Notes under the pieces: generated by a model
Seen by the model: only the letters and a program-made list of their open reading frames with translations
The model's database searches: none
What the model was told of the DNA's origin: nothing
Origin: Helicobacter pylori oki112
Lineage (GTDB): Bacteria; Campylobacterota; Campylobacteria; Campylobacterales; Helicobacteraceae
Assembly: GCF_000600085.1 (NCBI RefSeq)
Contig: NZ_CP006821.1
Coordinates: 1,116,001 to 1,180,000 of the forward strand
Reading direction: 5' to 3'
Length of the DNA: 64,000 bases
Translations under genes and position numbers: made by a program
Part shown: positions 16,417 to 25,498 of the stretch, one piece after another
Layout: the number at the start of each line of letters is the position of its first letter
How positions within the stretch are numbered: the stretch's first letter is position 1

Positions 16417-17230
16417 AATGGCTAAGGATTATGGCTTTTGTTTTGGCGTCAAAAGAGCGATACAAATCGCTGAAAAAAATCAAAACAGCTTGATTTTTGG
16501 CTCGCTCATTCATAACGCTAAAGAAATCAATCGTTTGGAAAAAAACTTCAATGTGAAAATTGAAGAAGACCCTAAAAAAATCCCTAAAAATAAGAGCGTG
16601 ATCATAAGAACCCATGGCATTCCTAAGCAGGATTTAGAATACTTGAAAAACAAGGGGGTCAAAATCACTGATGCGACTTGTCCGTATGTGATCAAACCCC
16701 AGCAAATCGTGGAATCCATGAGTAAAGAAGGGTATCAAATCGTGCTTTTTGGGGATATTAACCACCCTGAAGTCAAGGGCGTGATCAGCTATGCCACTAA
16801 CCAGGCTTTAGTCGTCAATTCTTTAGAAGAATTGCAAGAAAAAAAGCTCCAACGAAAAGTGGCTTTAGTCTCTCAAACCACCAAACAGACCCCAAAACTC
16901 TTGCAAATCGCTTCTTATTTGGTAGAAAGATGCACTGAAGTGCGTATTTTTAACACGATTTGTAACGCAACTTCTTACAACCAAAAAGCCGCTTTGGATT
17001 TGAGTAAGGAAGTGGATATTATGATAGTCGTGGGCGGTAAAACTTCTTCAAACACCAAACAGCTCTTAAGCATCGCTAAACAGCATTGTGAAGACAGCTA
17101 CTTAGTAGAAGATGAAAACGAATTAGAGTTAGCGTGGTTTAAGGATAAAAAATTGTGCGGGATTACCGCTGGGGCTTCCACGCCGGATTGGATTATAGAA
17201 AATGTCAAGCAAAAAATCAGCACGATTTAA
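16406..17230 (+). CDS. ispH: 4-hydroxy-3-methylbut-2-enyl diphosphate reductase
   Basis: Fe-S enzyme (LytB) that makes IPP and DMAPP in the last step of the MEP isoprenoid pathway. 274 residues. The three conserved cluster cysteines are visible in GFCFGVKRA (C12), DATCPYV and FNTICNATSYNQ, and the substrate-binding RTHGIP and GDINHPEVKG segments are present. The start overlaps the aroA 3' end by 11 bp, with GGGAG just upstream inside aroA, so the genes are translationally linked although the pathways are unrelated. Confidence 0.97.
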   Translation: MEIKMAKDYGFCFGVKRAIQIAEKNQNSLIFGSLIHNAKEINRLEKNFNVKIEEDPKKIPKNKSVIIRTHGIPKQDLEYLKNKGVKITDATCPYVIKPQQIVESMSKEGYQIVLFGDINHPEVKGVISYATNQALVVNSLEELQEKKLQRKVALVSQTTKQTPKLLQIASYLVERCTEVRIFNTICNATSYNQKAALDLSKEVDIMIVVGGKTSSNTKQLLSIAKQHCEDSYLVEDENELELAWFKDKKLCGITAGASTPDWIIENVKQKISTI

Positions 17231-17303
17231 CACATTTTGAAAATTTTCTTTAAAAAAACCGCTAATTGTTAGTTTTTAAACGATTTTGTAAGCCAAAAAA
17301 GGA

Positions 17304-17309
17304 TACAAT
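17304..17309 (+). promoter_or_regulatory. -10 box upstream of rpsA
   Basis: TACAAT in the ispH-rpsA gap, placing a start near 17316 and a leader of about 36 bases. A second AT-rich candidate, TATACTTAAT, lies at 17324-17333. The large rpsA protein needs a promoter here because the gap from ispH is 121 bp. Confidence 0.45.
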
Positions 17310-17351
17310 GCCCCTAAGGATTTTATACTTAATTTTATAGTAAGGCAGTCA

Positions 17352-19022
17352 ATGAGCAAGATAGCAGATGATCAGAACTTTAATGACGAGGAGGAAAACT
17401 TCGCAAAACTCTTTAAAAAAGAATTAGAAAAAGAAGAAACCCTAGAAAAAGGCACTATCAAAGAAGGGCTAATCGTTTCCATCAATGAGAATGATGGTTA
17501 TGCCATGGTGAGCGTGGGCGGTAAGACAGAAGGCCGTTTGGCTTTGAATGAGATCACCGATGAAAAGGGGCAGTTGCTGTATCAAAAAAATGACCCCATT
17601 ATCGTGCATGTGTCCGAAAAAGGTGAACACCCTAGCGTTTCCTACAAAAAGGCCATTTCCCAACAAAAGATTCAGGCTAAAATTGAAGAATTAGGCGAAA
17701 ACTATGAAAACGCCATTATTGAAGGCAAGATCGTAGGCAAGAATAAAGGGGGCTATATCGTGGAGTCTCAAGGCGTGGAGTATTTTCTCTCCCGCTCGCA
17801 CTCTTCTTTAAAGAATGACGCAAACCATATCGGCAAACGCATTAAAGCGTGCATCATTCGTGTGGATAAGGAAAACCATTCTATCAATATTTCTCGCAAA
17901 CGATTCTTTGAAGTCAATGACAAACGACAGCTTGAAGTTTCTAAAGAATTGTTAGAAGCTACAGAGCCGGTATTGGGGGTTGTGCGCCAGATCACCCCTT
18001 TTGGTATTTTTGTAGAAGCTAAAGGGGTTGAAGGCTTAGTCCATTATTCTGAAATCAGCCATAAAGGACCGGTAAACCCTGAAAAATACTACAAAGAGGG
18101 CGATGAAGTCTATGTCAAAGCCATCGCTTATGATGAAGAAAAAAGACGCCTTTCACTCTCCATAAAAGCGACCATAGAAGACCCATGGGAAGAGATCCAA
18201 GACAAGCTAAAACCCGGATACGCCATTAAGGTGGTGGTGAGCAATATTGAAAATTATGGGGCGTTTGTGGATATTGGTAGTGATATTGAAGGCTTTTTGC
18301 ATGTTTCTGAAATCTCTTGGGATAAAAATGTCAGCCACCCTAGCAACTACTTGAGCGTGGGGCAAGAGATTGATGTGAAGATCATTGACATTGATCCAAA
18401 AAACCGCCGCTTAAGGGTTTCTTTAAAGCAACTCACTAACAGGCCTTTTGATGTTTTTGAATCCAAACACCAAGTGGGAGATGTTTTAGAAGGCAAAGTG
18501 GCGACTTTAACGGATTTTGGGGCGTTTTTGAATTTGGGTGGGGTGGATGGTTTGCTCCACAATCACGACGCTTTTTGGGATAAAGATAAAAAATGCAAAG
18601 ACCACTATAAAATTGGCGATGTGATCAAAGTGAAAATCCTTAAAATCAACAAAAAAGATAAAAAGATTTCTTTGAGTGCGAAGCACTTGGTTACTTCCCC
18701 TACAGAAGAATTCGCTCAAAAGCATAAAACAGATAGCGTGATTCAAGGTAAAGTGGTGAGTATTAAGGATTTTGGCGTTTTCATTAATGCTGATGGCATT
18801 GATGTGCTGATCAAAAATGAAGATTTGAACCCCTTGAAAAAAGATGAAATCAAAATAGGGCAAGAAATCACATGCGTGGTGGTTGCGATTGAAAAATCTA
18901 ACAACAAGGTGCGCGCTTCTGTGCATAGGTTAGAGCGCAAAAAAGAAAAAGAAGAATTGCAAGCTTTTAACACGAGCGATGATAAAATGACTTTAGGGGA
19001 TATTCTTAAAGAAAAACTCTAA
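17352..19022 (+). CDS. rpsA: 30S ribosomal protein S1
   Basis: RNA-binding ribosomal protein that helps mRNA onto the 30S subunit. 556 residues built of six S1 (OB-fold) repeats; clear units begin at GTIKEGLIVSINENDGYAMV, GVVRQITPFGIFVEAKGVEG, VVVSNIENYGAFVDIGSDIE, GKVATLTDFGAFLNLGGVDG and GKVVSIKDFGVFINADGIDV. The N-terminal repeat pair, which docks on the ribosome, is more divergent, as usual. The N-terminal 35 residues are strongly acidic. Length is as expected for the Campylobacterota S1. Confidence 0.98.
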   Translation: MSKIADDQNFNDEEENFAKLFKKELEKEETLEKGTIKEGLIVSINENDGYAMVSVGGKTEGRLALNEITDEKGQLLYQKNDPIIVHVSEKGEHPSVSYKKAISQQKIQAKIEELGENYENAIIEGKIVGKNKGGYIVESQGVEYFLSRSHSSLKNDANHIGKRIKACIIRVDKENHSINISRKRFFEVNDKRQLEVSKELLEATEPVLGVVRQITPFGIFVEAKGVEGLVHYSEISHKGPVNPEKYYKEGDEVYVKAIAYDEEKRRLSLSIKATIEDPWEEIQDKLKPGYAIKVVVSNIENYGAFVDIGSDIEGFLHVSEISWDKNVSHPSNYLSVGQEIDVKIIDIDPKNRRLRVSLKQLTNRPFDVFESKHQVGDVLEGKVATLTDFGAFLNLGGVDGLLHNHDAFWDKDKKCKDHYKIGDVIKVKILKINKKDKKISLSAKHLVTSPTEEFAQKHKTDSVIQGKVVSIKDFGVFINADGIDVLIKNEDLNPLKKDEIKIGQEITCVVVAIEKSNNKVRASVHRLERKKEKEELQAFNTSDDKMTLGDILKEKL

Positions 19023-19050
19023 AGAGTGATTTTAAAAACATGAGAATGGC

Positions 19051-19602
19051 ATGAGATTTAAGGGTGTTGTTGCTTTTATTTCCCTAGCTGTCGCTCTTGG
19101 CGTTTTAGCCTATTTGTTTTTAAGCGTTAAAAAAGAAATGCCCGCTACTTCTCATGCGATCTCTCAAACACATGCGATCTCTCAAACCAATGAAGGCCTC
19201 TCTCAAACAGATGCAAAAAGCCATGAAATCAACCTAGAAGAAAGCCCCAATAATCCTAATACCCCTAACGATGAAAAAGCCTCCCATAACGAAGAAGATC
19301 GCAATAACGCCCTTTCTCAAAACCTTGATGCTCAAGAATCTATCAATTACCCCGTTGTGGAACATTATTTTGAAATCCCTTTTGAAGAAAAAAAAAGGGA
19401 ATATTCAAAGCTTATTATTAAGGATTTAAAGGGTTATCAATGGTGGTGCTTAAAAGAAATCCTTAAAAAAGAACAAATTGATTACGCTTACGATAGCACC
19501 AAAAACCAGCCTAATCTCATCATCTATTTAGACAAAAACAAAAAAGAACGCTTTTTAGCCGATTTAGACTATTATAAAATACGCTATCATGCCGTTTTTT
19601 AA
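19051..19602 (+). CDS. membrane-anchored protein of unknown function (HP0398-like)
   Basis: 183 residues. An N-terminal membrane anchor (VVAFISLAVALGVLAYLFL) is followed by a low-complexity Ser/Gln/Asn/His linker (about residues 30-100) containing two exact copies of HAISQT. A basic, tyrosine-rich C-terminal domain of about 80 residues follows (LIIKDLKGYQWWCLKEIL ... DLDYYKIRYHAVF). It lies 28 bp after rpsA and 15 bp before serA on the same strand. I do not recognise the C-terminal domain; the design suggests a tethered periplasmic or cytoplasmic domain on a flexible stalk. Confidence 0.75.
   Translation: MRFKGVVAFISLAVALGVLAYLFLSVKKEMPATSHAISQTHAISQTNEGLSQTDAKSHEINLEESPNNPNTPNDEKASHNEEDRNNALSQNLDAQESINYPVVEHYFEIPFEEKKREYSKLIIKDLKGYQWWCLKEILKKEQIDYAYDSTKNQPNLIIYLDKNKKERFLADLDYYKIRYHAVF
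19153..19188 (+). repeat. two tandem 18-bp units coding HAISQT
   Basis: The unit CATGCGATCTCTCAAACA is repeated directly, differing in only the last base. Being a multiple of three, copy-number change would keep the frame and alter linker length. Confidence 0.85.
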
Positions 19603-19617
19603 ATTCAAAGGATAAAA

Positions 19618-21192
19618 ATGTATCAAGTAGCCATTTGCGACCCCATCCATGCTAAAGGCATTCAAATTTTAGAAGCTCAAAAAGACATTGTCTTGCATGA
19701 TTATTCCAAATGCCCTAAAAATGAACTTTTAGAAAAACTCACTCTTATGGATGCGCTCATCACGCGTAGCATGACCCCTATCACTAGCGATTTTTTAAAG
19801 TCCTTAACCCACTTAAAATCCATCGTGAGAGCGGGCGTAGGAGTGGATAATATTGATTTAGAAAGTTGCTCTCAAAAAGGGATTGTAGTGATGAATATCC
19901 CCACCGCTAACACGATTGCCGCTGTGGAATTGACCATGGCGCATTTGATCAATGCGGTGCGCTCGTTCCCTTGCGCGAATAATCAAATCAAACACCAAAG
20001 GTTATGGAAAAGAGAAGATTGGTATGGCACGGAATTGAAAAATAAAAAGCTGGGCATCATTGGTTTTGGGAATATTGGCTCTAGGGTGGGCATTAGGGCT
20101 AAAGCCTTTGAAATGGAAGTCCTAGCCTATGATCCTTATATCCCTTCTTCAAAAGCCACTGATTTAGGGGTCATTTACACAAAAAATTTTGAAGATATTT
20201 TGCAATGCGATATGATCACTATCCACACCCCTAAAAATAAAGAAACCATTAACATGATAGGCGCTAAAGAGATTGAGCGCATGAAAAAAGGGGTTATTTT
20301 AATCAATTGTGCTAGGGGTGGGCTTTATAATGAAGACGCTCTTTATGAAGCTTTAGAAACCAAAAAAGTGCGTTGGCTTGGCATTGATGTCTTTTCTAAA
20401 GAGCCTGGCATTCACAACAAGCTTTTAGACTTGCCCAATGTTTATGCGACCCCCCATATTGGCGCGAACACTTTAGAATCCCAAGAAGAAATTTCCAAAC
20501 AAGCCGCTCAAGGGGTTATGGAATCTTTAAGGGGTTCAAGCCACCCGCATGCTTTGAATTTACCCATGCAAGCTTTTGATGCGAGCGCAAAAGCCTATTT
20601 GAATTTAGCGCAAAAATTGGGTTATTTTTCCAGTCAAATCCATAAGGGCGTGTGCCAAAAAATTGAGCTCAGTCTTTGTGGGGAGATCAACCAATTCAAA
20701 GACGCTCTTGTAGCCTTTATGTTAGTGGGGGTGTTAAAACCCGTTGTAGGGGATAAAATCAATTACATTAACGCTCCCTTTGTGGCTAAAGAAAGAGGTA
20801 TTGAGATTAAGGTTAGTCTTAAAGAAAGCGCTTCGCCTTATAAAAACATGCTCTCTTTAACTCTAAATGCGGCTAATGGTGCGATCAGCGTGAGCGGCAC
20901 GGTGTTTGAAGAAGATATTTTAAAACTCACTGAGATTGATGGGTTTCATATTGATATAGAGCCAAAGGGTAAAATGCTTTTATTCAGGAATACGGATATT
21001 CCAGGCGTTATTGGGAGCGTGGGGAATGCGTTCGCTAGGCATGGTATTAATGTCGCTGATTTTCGTTTGGGGCGTAACACGCAAAAAGAAGCATTAGCAC
21101 TCATTATTGTAGATGAAGAAGTTTCTTTGGAAGTTTTAGAAGAGCTTAAAAACATTCCTGCGTGCTTAAGCGTTCATTATGTGGTTATTTAA
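19618..21192 (+). CDS. serA: D-3-phosphoglycerate dehydrogenase
   Basis: First step of serine synthesis, oxidising 3-phosphoglycerate with NAD+. 524 residues, the long SerA form. The substrate domain flanks an NAD-binding domain with GFGNIGSRVG; the catalytic Arg is in INCARGGLYNE, and the catalytic His in TPHIGANTLE. An ASB intervening domain follows, and a C-terminal ACT domain begins LLFRNTDIPGVIGSVGNAF, the usual site of serine feedback. AAAGGATAAAA precedes the ATG. Confidence 0.97.
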   Translation: MYQVAICDPIHAKGIQILEAQKDIVLHDYSKCPKNELLEKLTLMDALITRSMTPITSDFLKSLTHLKSIVRAGVGVDNIDLESCSQKGIVVMNIPTANTIAAVELTMAHLINAVRSFPCANNQIKHQRLWKREDWYGTELKNKKLGIIGFGNIGSRVGIRAKAFEMEVLAYDPYIPSSKATDLGVIYTKNFEDILQCDMITIHTPKNKETINMIGAKEIERMKKGVILINCARGGLYNEDALYEALETKKVRWLGIDVFSKEPGIHNKLLDLPNVYATPHIGANTLESQEEISKQAAQGVMESLRGSSHPHALNLPMQAFDASAKAYLNLAQKLGYFSSQIHKGVCQKIELSLCGEINQFKDALVAFMLVGVLKPVVGDKINYINAPFVAKERGIEIKVSLKESASPYKNMLSLTLNAANGAISVSGTVFEEDILKLTEIDGFHIDIEPKGKMLLFRNTDIPGVIGSVGNAFARHGINVADFRLGRNTQKEALALIIVDEEVSLEVLEELKNIPACLSVHYVVI

Positions 21193-21201
21193 GGTAGTTG
21201 G

Positions 21202-23052
21202 ATGCGAGATTTTTTAAAGCTTTTAAAAGAGCATGATGAATTAGAAGTCATTGACACCCCCCTTGAAGTGGATTTAGAAATCGCTCATCTGGCCTATGTA
21301 GAAGCGAAAAAACCTAATGGGGGCAAAGCCCTTTTATTCACGCAGCCCATAAGAAAAGAACATGACCAAATCAAAACCTTTAGCATGCCGGTTTTAATGA
21401 ACGCTTTTGGCTCTTTCAAACGCTTGGAGCTTTTGTTAAAAACCCCCATAGAAAGCCTGCAACAACGCATGCAAGCGTTCTTGCACTTTAGTGCTCCTAA
21501 AAATTTCACTGAGGGTTTGAAATTCTTAAAAGATTTATGGGATTTAAGACATATTTTCCCTAAAAAAACCACTCGCCCTAAAGATCTCATTGTCAAGCAA
21601 GATAAAGAAGTCAATTTGTTGGATCTGCCCGTTTTAAAAACTTGGGAAAAAGATGGCGGGGCTTTTATCACTATGGGGCAAGTCTATACCCAAAGCCTGG
21701 ATCATAAAAAAAAGAATTTAGGCATGTATCGTTTGCAAGTTTATGATAAAAACCATTTAGGCTTGCATTGGCAAATCCATAAAGACTCCCAACTCTTTTT
21801 CCACCAATACGCTAAGGCTAAAGTCAAAATGCCTGTCAGTATCGCCATTGGTGGGGATTTGCTCTACACATGGTGTGCGACAGCCCCCTTACCTTATGGG
21901 ATTTATGAACTCATGCTCTATGGGTTTATGAGAGGAAAAAAAGCGCAAGTAATGCCATGCTTGAGTAATTCTTTGAGCGTGCCAAGCGACTGCGATATTG
22001 TGATAGAAGGGTTTGTGGATTGCGAAAAGCTAGAGCTTGAAGGGCCTTTTGGGGATCACACTGGCTATTACACCCCCATTGAGCCTTACCCTGTTTTAGA
22101 AGTCAAAACCATTAGCTATAAAAAAGATTCCATTTACTTAGCCACTGTGGTGGGTAAGCCCCCTTTAGAAGACAAATACATGGGGTATTTGACTGAACGC
22201 TTGTTCTTGCCCTTGCTTCAAATGAGCACCCCCAATCTGATAGATTATTACATGCCAGAAAATGGGGTGTTTCATAATTTGATTTTAGCCAAAATACACA
22301 CGCGCTATAACGCTCATGCCAAACAAGTCATGCATGCTTTTTGGGGCGTGGGGCAGATGAGTTTTGTCAAACATGCGATTTTTGTCAATGAAGACGCTCC
22401 CAATCTAAGAGACACCAACGCTATCATTGAGTATATACTGGAAAATTTTTCTAAAGAAAAAATTCTTATTTCTCAAGGCGTATGCGACGCTTTAGATCAT
22501 GCAAGCCCTGAATACGCTATGGGGGGGAAACTCGGTATTGATGCGACTTCTAAAAGCAATACCCCCTACCCTACGCTTTTAAACGATAACGCCCTACTAG
22601 CGCTTTTACAAGATAAAATGCAAAATATCGTTCTTTTGAAACAATATTACCCGCACACCCGTAACCCCATTTGCGTCATTAGCGTGGAAAAGAAAGACAA
22701 AAGCGTCATTGAATTGGCTAAAAACTTGCTCGGTTTTGAAGAGTATTTACGCATTGTCATCTTTGTAGAGCATACCAGCAACGATTTGAACAACCCTTAC
22801 ATGCTGTTATGGCGCATCGTTAATAATATTGATGCGCAGCGCGATATCCTCACCTCTAAACATTGTTTTTTTATAGACGCTACCAACAAGGGCATTATGG
22901 ATAAACATTTTAGAGAATGGCCTACAGAAACCAATTGCTCCATGGAAGTCATAGAGGATTTGAAAAAGAAAGGGTTCTTAAAAGATTTTGAAACTTTAAA
23001 TCAAAAATTCCACCTCACGCATTCTTTCAGCACGCACAAAGAAGATCTATAA
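21202..23052 (+). CDS. UbiD-family (prenylated-FMN) decarboxylase
   Basis: 616 residues (HP0396-like) of the UbiD fold. Family marks include the Glu-rich catalytic segment ELEGPFGDHTGYY (the conserved E...D pair) and HWQIHKDS. H. pylori makes menaquinone by the futalosine route and lacks ubiquinone, so a role as the late-pathway decarboxylase (MqnL-type) is the likely one; this is inferred from the biology, not the sequence. It would need a UbiX-type partner for the prenyl-FMN cofactor, which is not in this window. Starts 9 bp after serA and is probably in the same operon. Confidence 0.88.
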   Translation: MRDFLKLLKEHDELEVIDTPLEVDLEIAHLAYVEAKKPNGGKALLFTQPIRKEHDQIKTFSMPVLMNAFGSFKRLELLLKTPIESLQQRMQAFLHFSAPKNFTEGLKFLKDLWDLRHIFPKKTTRPKDLIVKQDKEVNLLDLPVLKTWEKDGGAFITMGQVYTQSLDHKKKNLGMYRLQVYDKNHLGLHWQIHKDSQLFFHQYAKAKVKMPVSIAIGGDLLYTWCATAPLPYGIYELMLYGFMRGKKAQVMPCLSNSLSVPSDCDIVIEGFVDCEKLELEGPFGDHTGYYTPIEPYPVLEVKTISYKKDSIYLATVVGKPPLEDKYMGYLTERLFLPLLQMSTPNLIDYYMPENGVFHNLILAKIHTRYNAHAKQVMHAFWGVGQMSFVKHAIFVNEDAPNLRDTNAIIEYILENFSKEKILISQGVCDALDHASPEYAMGGKLGIDATSKSNTPYPTLLNDNALLALLQDKMQNIVLLKQYYPHTRNPICVISVEKKDKSVIELAKNLLGFEEYLRIVIFVEHTSNDLNNPYMLLWRIVNNIDAQRDILTSKHCFFIDATNKGIMDKHFREWPTETNCSMEVIEDLKKKGFLKDFETLNQKFHLTHSFSTHKEDL

Positions 23053-23075
23053 AGAAGAAGCCATAAAGAATAATT

Positions 23076-23744
23076 ATGTTAGATTATCGCCAAAAAATTG
23101 ATGCCCTCATCACCAAAATAGAAAAGGCTCGCATCGCCTATTCAAGGCACCATATTGTCAAAATCGTGGCTGTTTCAAAAAACGCTTCCCCAGAAGCTAT
23201 CCAACATTATTATAACTGCTCTCAAAGGGCTTTTGGAGAAAATAAAGTTCAAGATTTAAAAATTAAAATGCGCTCTTTAGAGCATTTACCCCTTGAATGG
23301 CACATGATAGGCTCTTTACAAGAAAATAAAATCAATGCGCTTTTGAGTTTAAAACCCGCCCTTTTGCATTCTTTAGACTCTTTAAAACTCGCTTTGAAAA
23401 TAGAAAAGCGTTGCGAAATATTGGGCGTAACTTTAAACGCTCTTTTACAGGTTAATAGCGCGTATGAGAAAAGTAAAAGCGGGGTGATGCCTGAAGAAAC
23501 GCTAGAAACTTATTCTCAAATCAGTGAAACTTGCAAGCGCCTCAAGCTTAAGGGGCTGATGTGTATAGGGGCGCACACCGATGATGAAAAGAAAATTGAA
23601 AAATCCTTTATCACCACCAAAAAGCTTTTTGACCAAATAAAAAATGCGAGCGTTCTTTCAATGGGCATGAGTGATGATTTTGAATTAGCGATTGCTTGCG
23701 GGGCGAATCTTTTAAGGATTGGCTCTTTTTTGTTCAAAGAGTAA
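23076..23744 (+). CDS. YggS/PROSC-family PLP-binding protein
   Basis: 222-residue TIM-barrel protein thought to keep pyridoxal phosphate balanced. The PLP lysine is in VAVSKNAS; the family motifs AFGENKVQDL, EWHMIGSLQENK, the GLMCIGAH strand and MGMSDDFELAI follow in the expected order. No enzymatic activity is known for the family. The downstream phosphoesterase gene starts one base after its stop. Confidence 0.95.
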   Translation: MLDYRQKIDALITKIEKARIAYSRHHIVKIVAVSKNASPEAIQHYYNCSQRAFGENKVQDLKIKMRSLEHLPLEWHMIGSLQENKINALLSLKPALLHSLDSLKLALKIEKRCEILGVTLNALLQVNSAYEKSKSGVMPEETLETYSQISETCKRLKLKGLMCIGAHTDDEKKIEKSFITTKKLFDQIKNASVLSMGMSDDFELAIACGANLLRIGSFLFKE

Positions 23745-23745
23745 G

Positions 23746-24504
23746 ATGCTAGAAACTTATGCACTTAAAAATGGGGCTGTTTTTATCTCTGATGCACATT
23801 TTTTGCCTAAAAGCCCTCACTTAATCCATACGCTTCAAGAACTTTTAAACGCCAAACCCCCACAAGTCTTTTTCATGGGCGATATTTTCCATGTTCTTGT
23901 GGGCTATTTACCCCTAGATAAAGAGCAGCAAAAAATCATTGGTTTAATCCATGCTTTAAGCGAAATTTCACAAGTCTTTTATTTTGAAGGTAACCATGAT
24001 TTTTCCATGCGTTTTGTATTCAATTCTAAAGTGGTGGTTTTTGAGCGCCAAAACCAGCCCGTATTATTCCAATATGATAACAAACGCTTTTTACTGGCCC
24101 ATGGGGATTTATTCATTACTAAAGCGTATGAATTTTACATCACGCAACTCACTTCCACTTGGGCTAGATTTTTTTTAAGTTTTTTAAATTTATTAAGTTT
24201 TAAAACCTTATACCCTTTTTTGAAAAAACTCATCTATCAAAAACCCATCCGCCTTTGGGAATTAGAACCAAAAGAATTGCAATCTTTTATTGAAAAACGC
24301 CTAAAAGCCTATCAAAACTATATTAAAGATCTTAACATTGGTAGCATTGACGGCATTATAGAGGGGCATTTTCATCTCAAAAGCGGTGCAAAAATCCCCT
24401 TGAATGCGCCTATTTATTGCCCACTGCCTTCCTTTTATTACGAACAAAGCCTTTTTAAGGTATCATCAAGCGTTTTAGAACCATCTCAAAATAAGGACGC
24501 CTAA
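23746..24504 (+). CDS. metallophosphoesterase, LpxH-like
   Basis: Calcineurin-type phosphoesterase of 252 residues (HP0394-like), a candidate for UDP-2,3-diacylglucosamine pyrophosphatase of lipid A synthesis. All five metal motifs are present: SDAHF, FMGDIFH, EGNHDF, LAHGDL and GHFH. A TTG 9 codons upstream is in frame but lies inside yggS. The ATG at 23746, one base after the yggS stop, fits the family start better. The lipid A role is an inference from motif spacing and size; another phosphodiesterase role is possible. Confidence 0.87.
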   Translation: MLETYALKNGAVFISDAHFLPKSPHLIHTLQELLNAKPPQVFFMGDIFHVLVGYLPLDKEQQKIIGLIHALSEISQVFYFEGNHDFSMRFVFNSKVVVFERQNQPVLFQYDNKRFLLAHGDLFITKAYEFYITQLTSTWARFFLSFLNLLSFKTLYPFLKKLIYQKPIRLWELEPKELQSFIEKRLKAYQNYIKDLNIGSIDGIIEGHFHLKSGAKIPLNAPIYCPLPSFYYEQSLFKVSSSVLEPSQNKDA

Positions 24505-24507
24505 ATC

Positions 24508-25443
24508 ATGGCAGAAAAAACAGCTAACGATTTAAAATTGAGTGAGATAGAACTCGTGGATTTTCGTATTTATAGCATGCAAGAGGGCGTCCCTTATGAG
24601 GGGATTTATGGCATCAATGTGGCTAAAGTCCAAGAAATCATCCCCATGCCCACCCTTTTTGAATACCCTACGAATTTGGATTATATTATCGGCGTGTTTG
24701 ATTTGCGCTCCACGATCATTCCGCTTATAGACTTGGCTAAATGGATAGGGATTATCCCGGATAAAAGCAAGGAAAACGAAAAAATCGTCATTATCACTGA
24801 ATTTAACAATGTTAAAATGGGCTTTTTAGTCCATTCTGCTAGGCGCATCAGGCGCATTAGCTGGAAAGATGTGGAGCCTGCATCCTTTAGTGCATCTAAT
24901 AGCATCAATAAAGAAAATATCACCGGCACGACCCGCATTGAAAACGACAAAACCCTGCTTATTTTGGATTTAGAAAGCATTTTAGACGATTTAAAACTTA
25001 ATGAAGACGCCAAAAACACTAAAGATACCCCTAAAGAGCGTTTTGAAGGCGAAGTGTTGTTTTTAGACGATAGCAGAACGGCGAGAAAAACCTTAAAAAA
25101 CCATTTGAGTAAAATGGGTTTTAGCATCACGGAAGCTGTGGATGGGGAAGACGGGTTGAACAAATTAGAAATGCTATTCAAAAAATACGGGGACGACTTG
25201 AGAAAACATTTGAAATTCATTATTTCAGATGTTGAAATGCCTAAAATGGATGGCTATCATTTCTTATTCAAGCTCCAAAAAGACCCCAGGTTTGCTTATA
25301 TTCCTGTGATTTTCAATTCTTCTATTTGCGATAATTACAGCGCTGAAAGGGCTAAAGAAATGGGGGCTGTAGCGTATTTAGTCAAGTTTGACGCAGAAAA
25401 ATTCACCGAAGAAATTTCTAAGATTTTAGACAAGAATGCATAA
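24508..25443 (+). CDS. cheV3: chemotaxis coupling protein CheV (CheW-receiver fusion)
   Basis: 311 residues: a CheW-like domain (about residues 15-160, IIPMPTLFEYPTNLDYIIGVFDLR) followed by a response-regulator receiver domain (about 178-310). The receiver has the acidic pair in FLDDSRTARKTL, the phospho-acceptor Asp in FIISDVEMPKMDGY and the conserved Lys in AYLVKFDAEKF, so it should be phosphorylatable. H. pylori has three CheV paralogues; the position next to cheAY identifies this one as CheV3 (HP0393). It lies 3 bp after the phosphoesterase gene and 55 bp before cheAY. Confidence 0.95.
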   Translation: MAEKTANDLKLSEIELVDFRIYSMQEGVPYEGIYGINVAKVQEIIPMPTLFEYPTNLDYIIGVFDLRSTIIPLIDLAKWIGIIPDKSKENEKIVIITEFNNVKMGFLVHSARRIRRISWKDVEPASFSASNSINKENITGTTRIENDKTLLILDLESILDDLKLNEDAKNTKDTPKERFEGEVLFLDDSRTARKTLKNHLSKMGFSITEAVDGEDGLNKLEMLFKKYGDDLRKHLKFIISDVEMPKMDGYHFLFKLQKDPRFAYIPVIFNSSICDNYSAERAKEMGAVAYLVKFDAEKFTEEISKILDKNA

Positions 25444-25498
25444 TTCTTTTTATAAAATTGTAAAATACTCTTATCTCAAACGCTAAAAAGGGTTTTAA

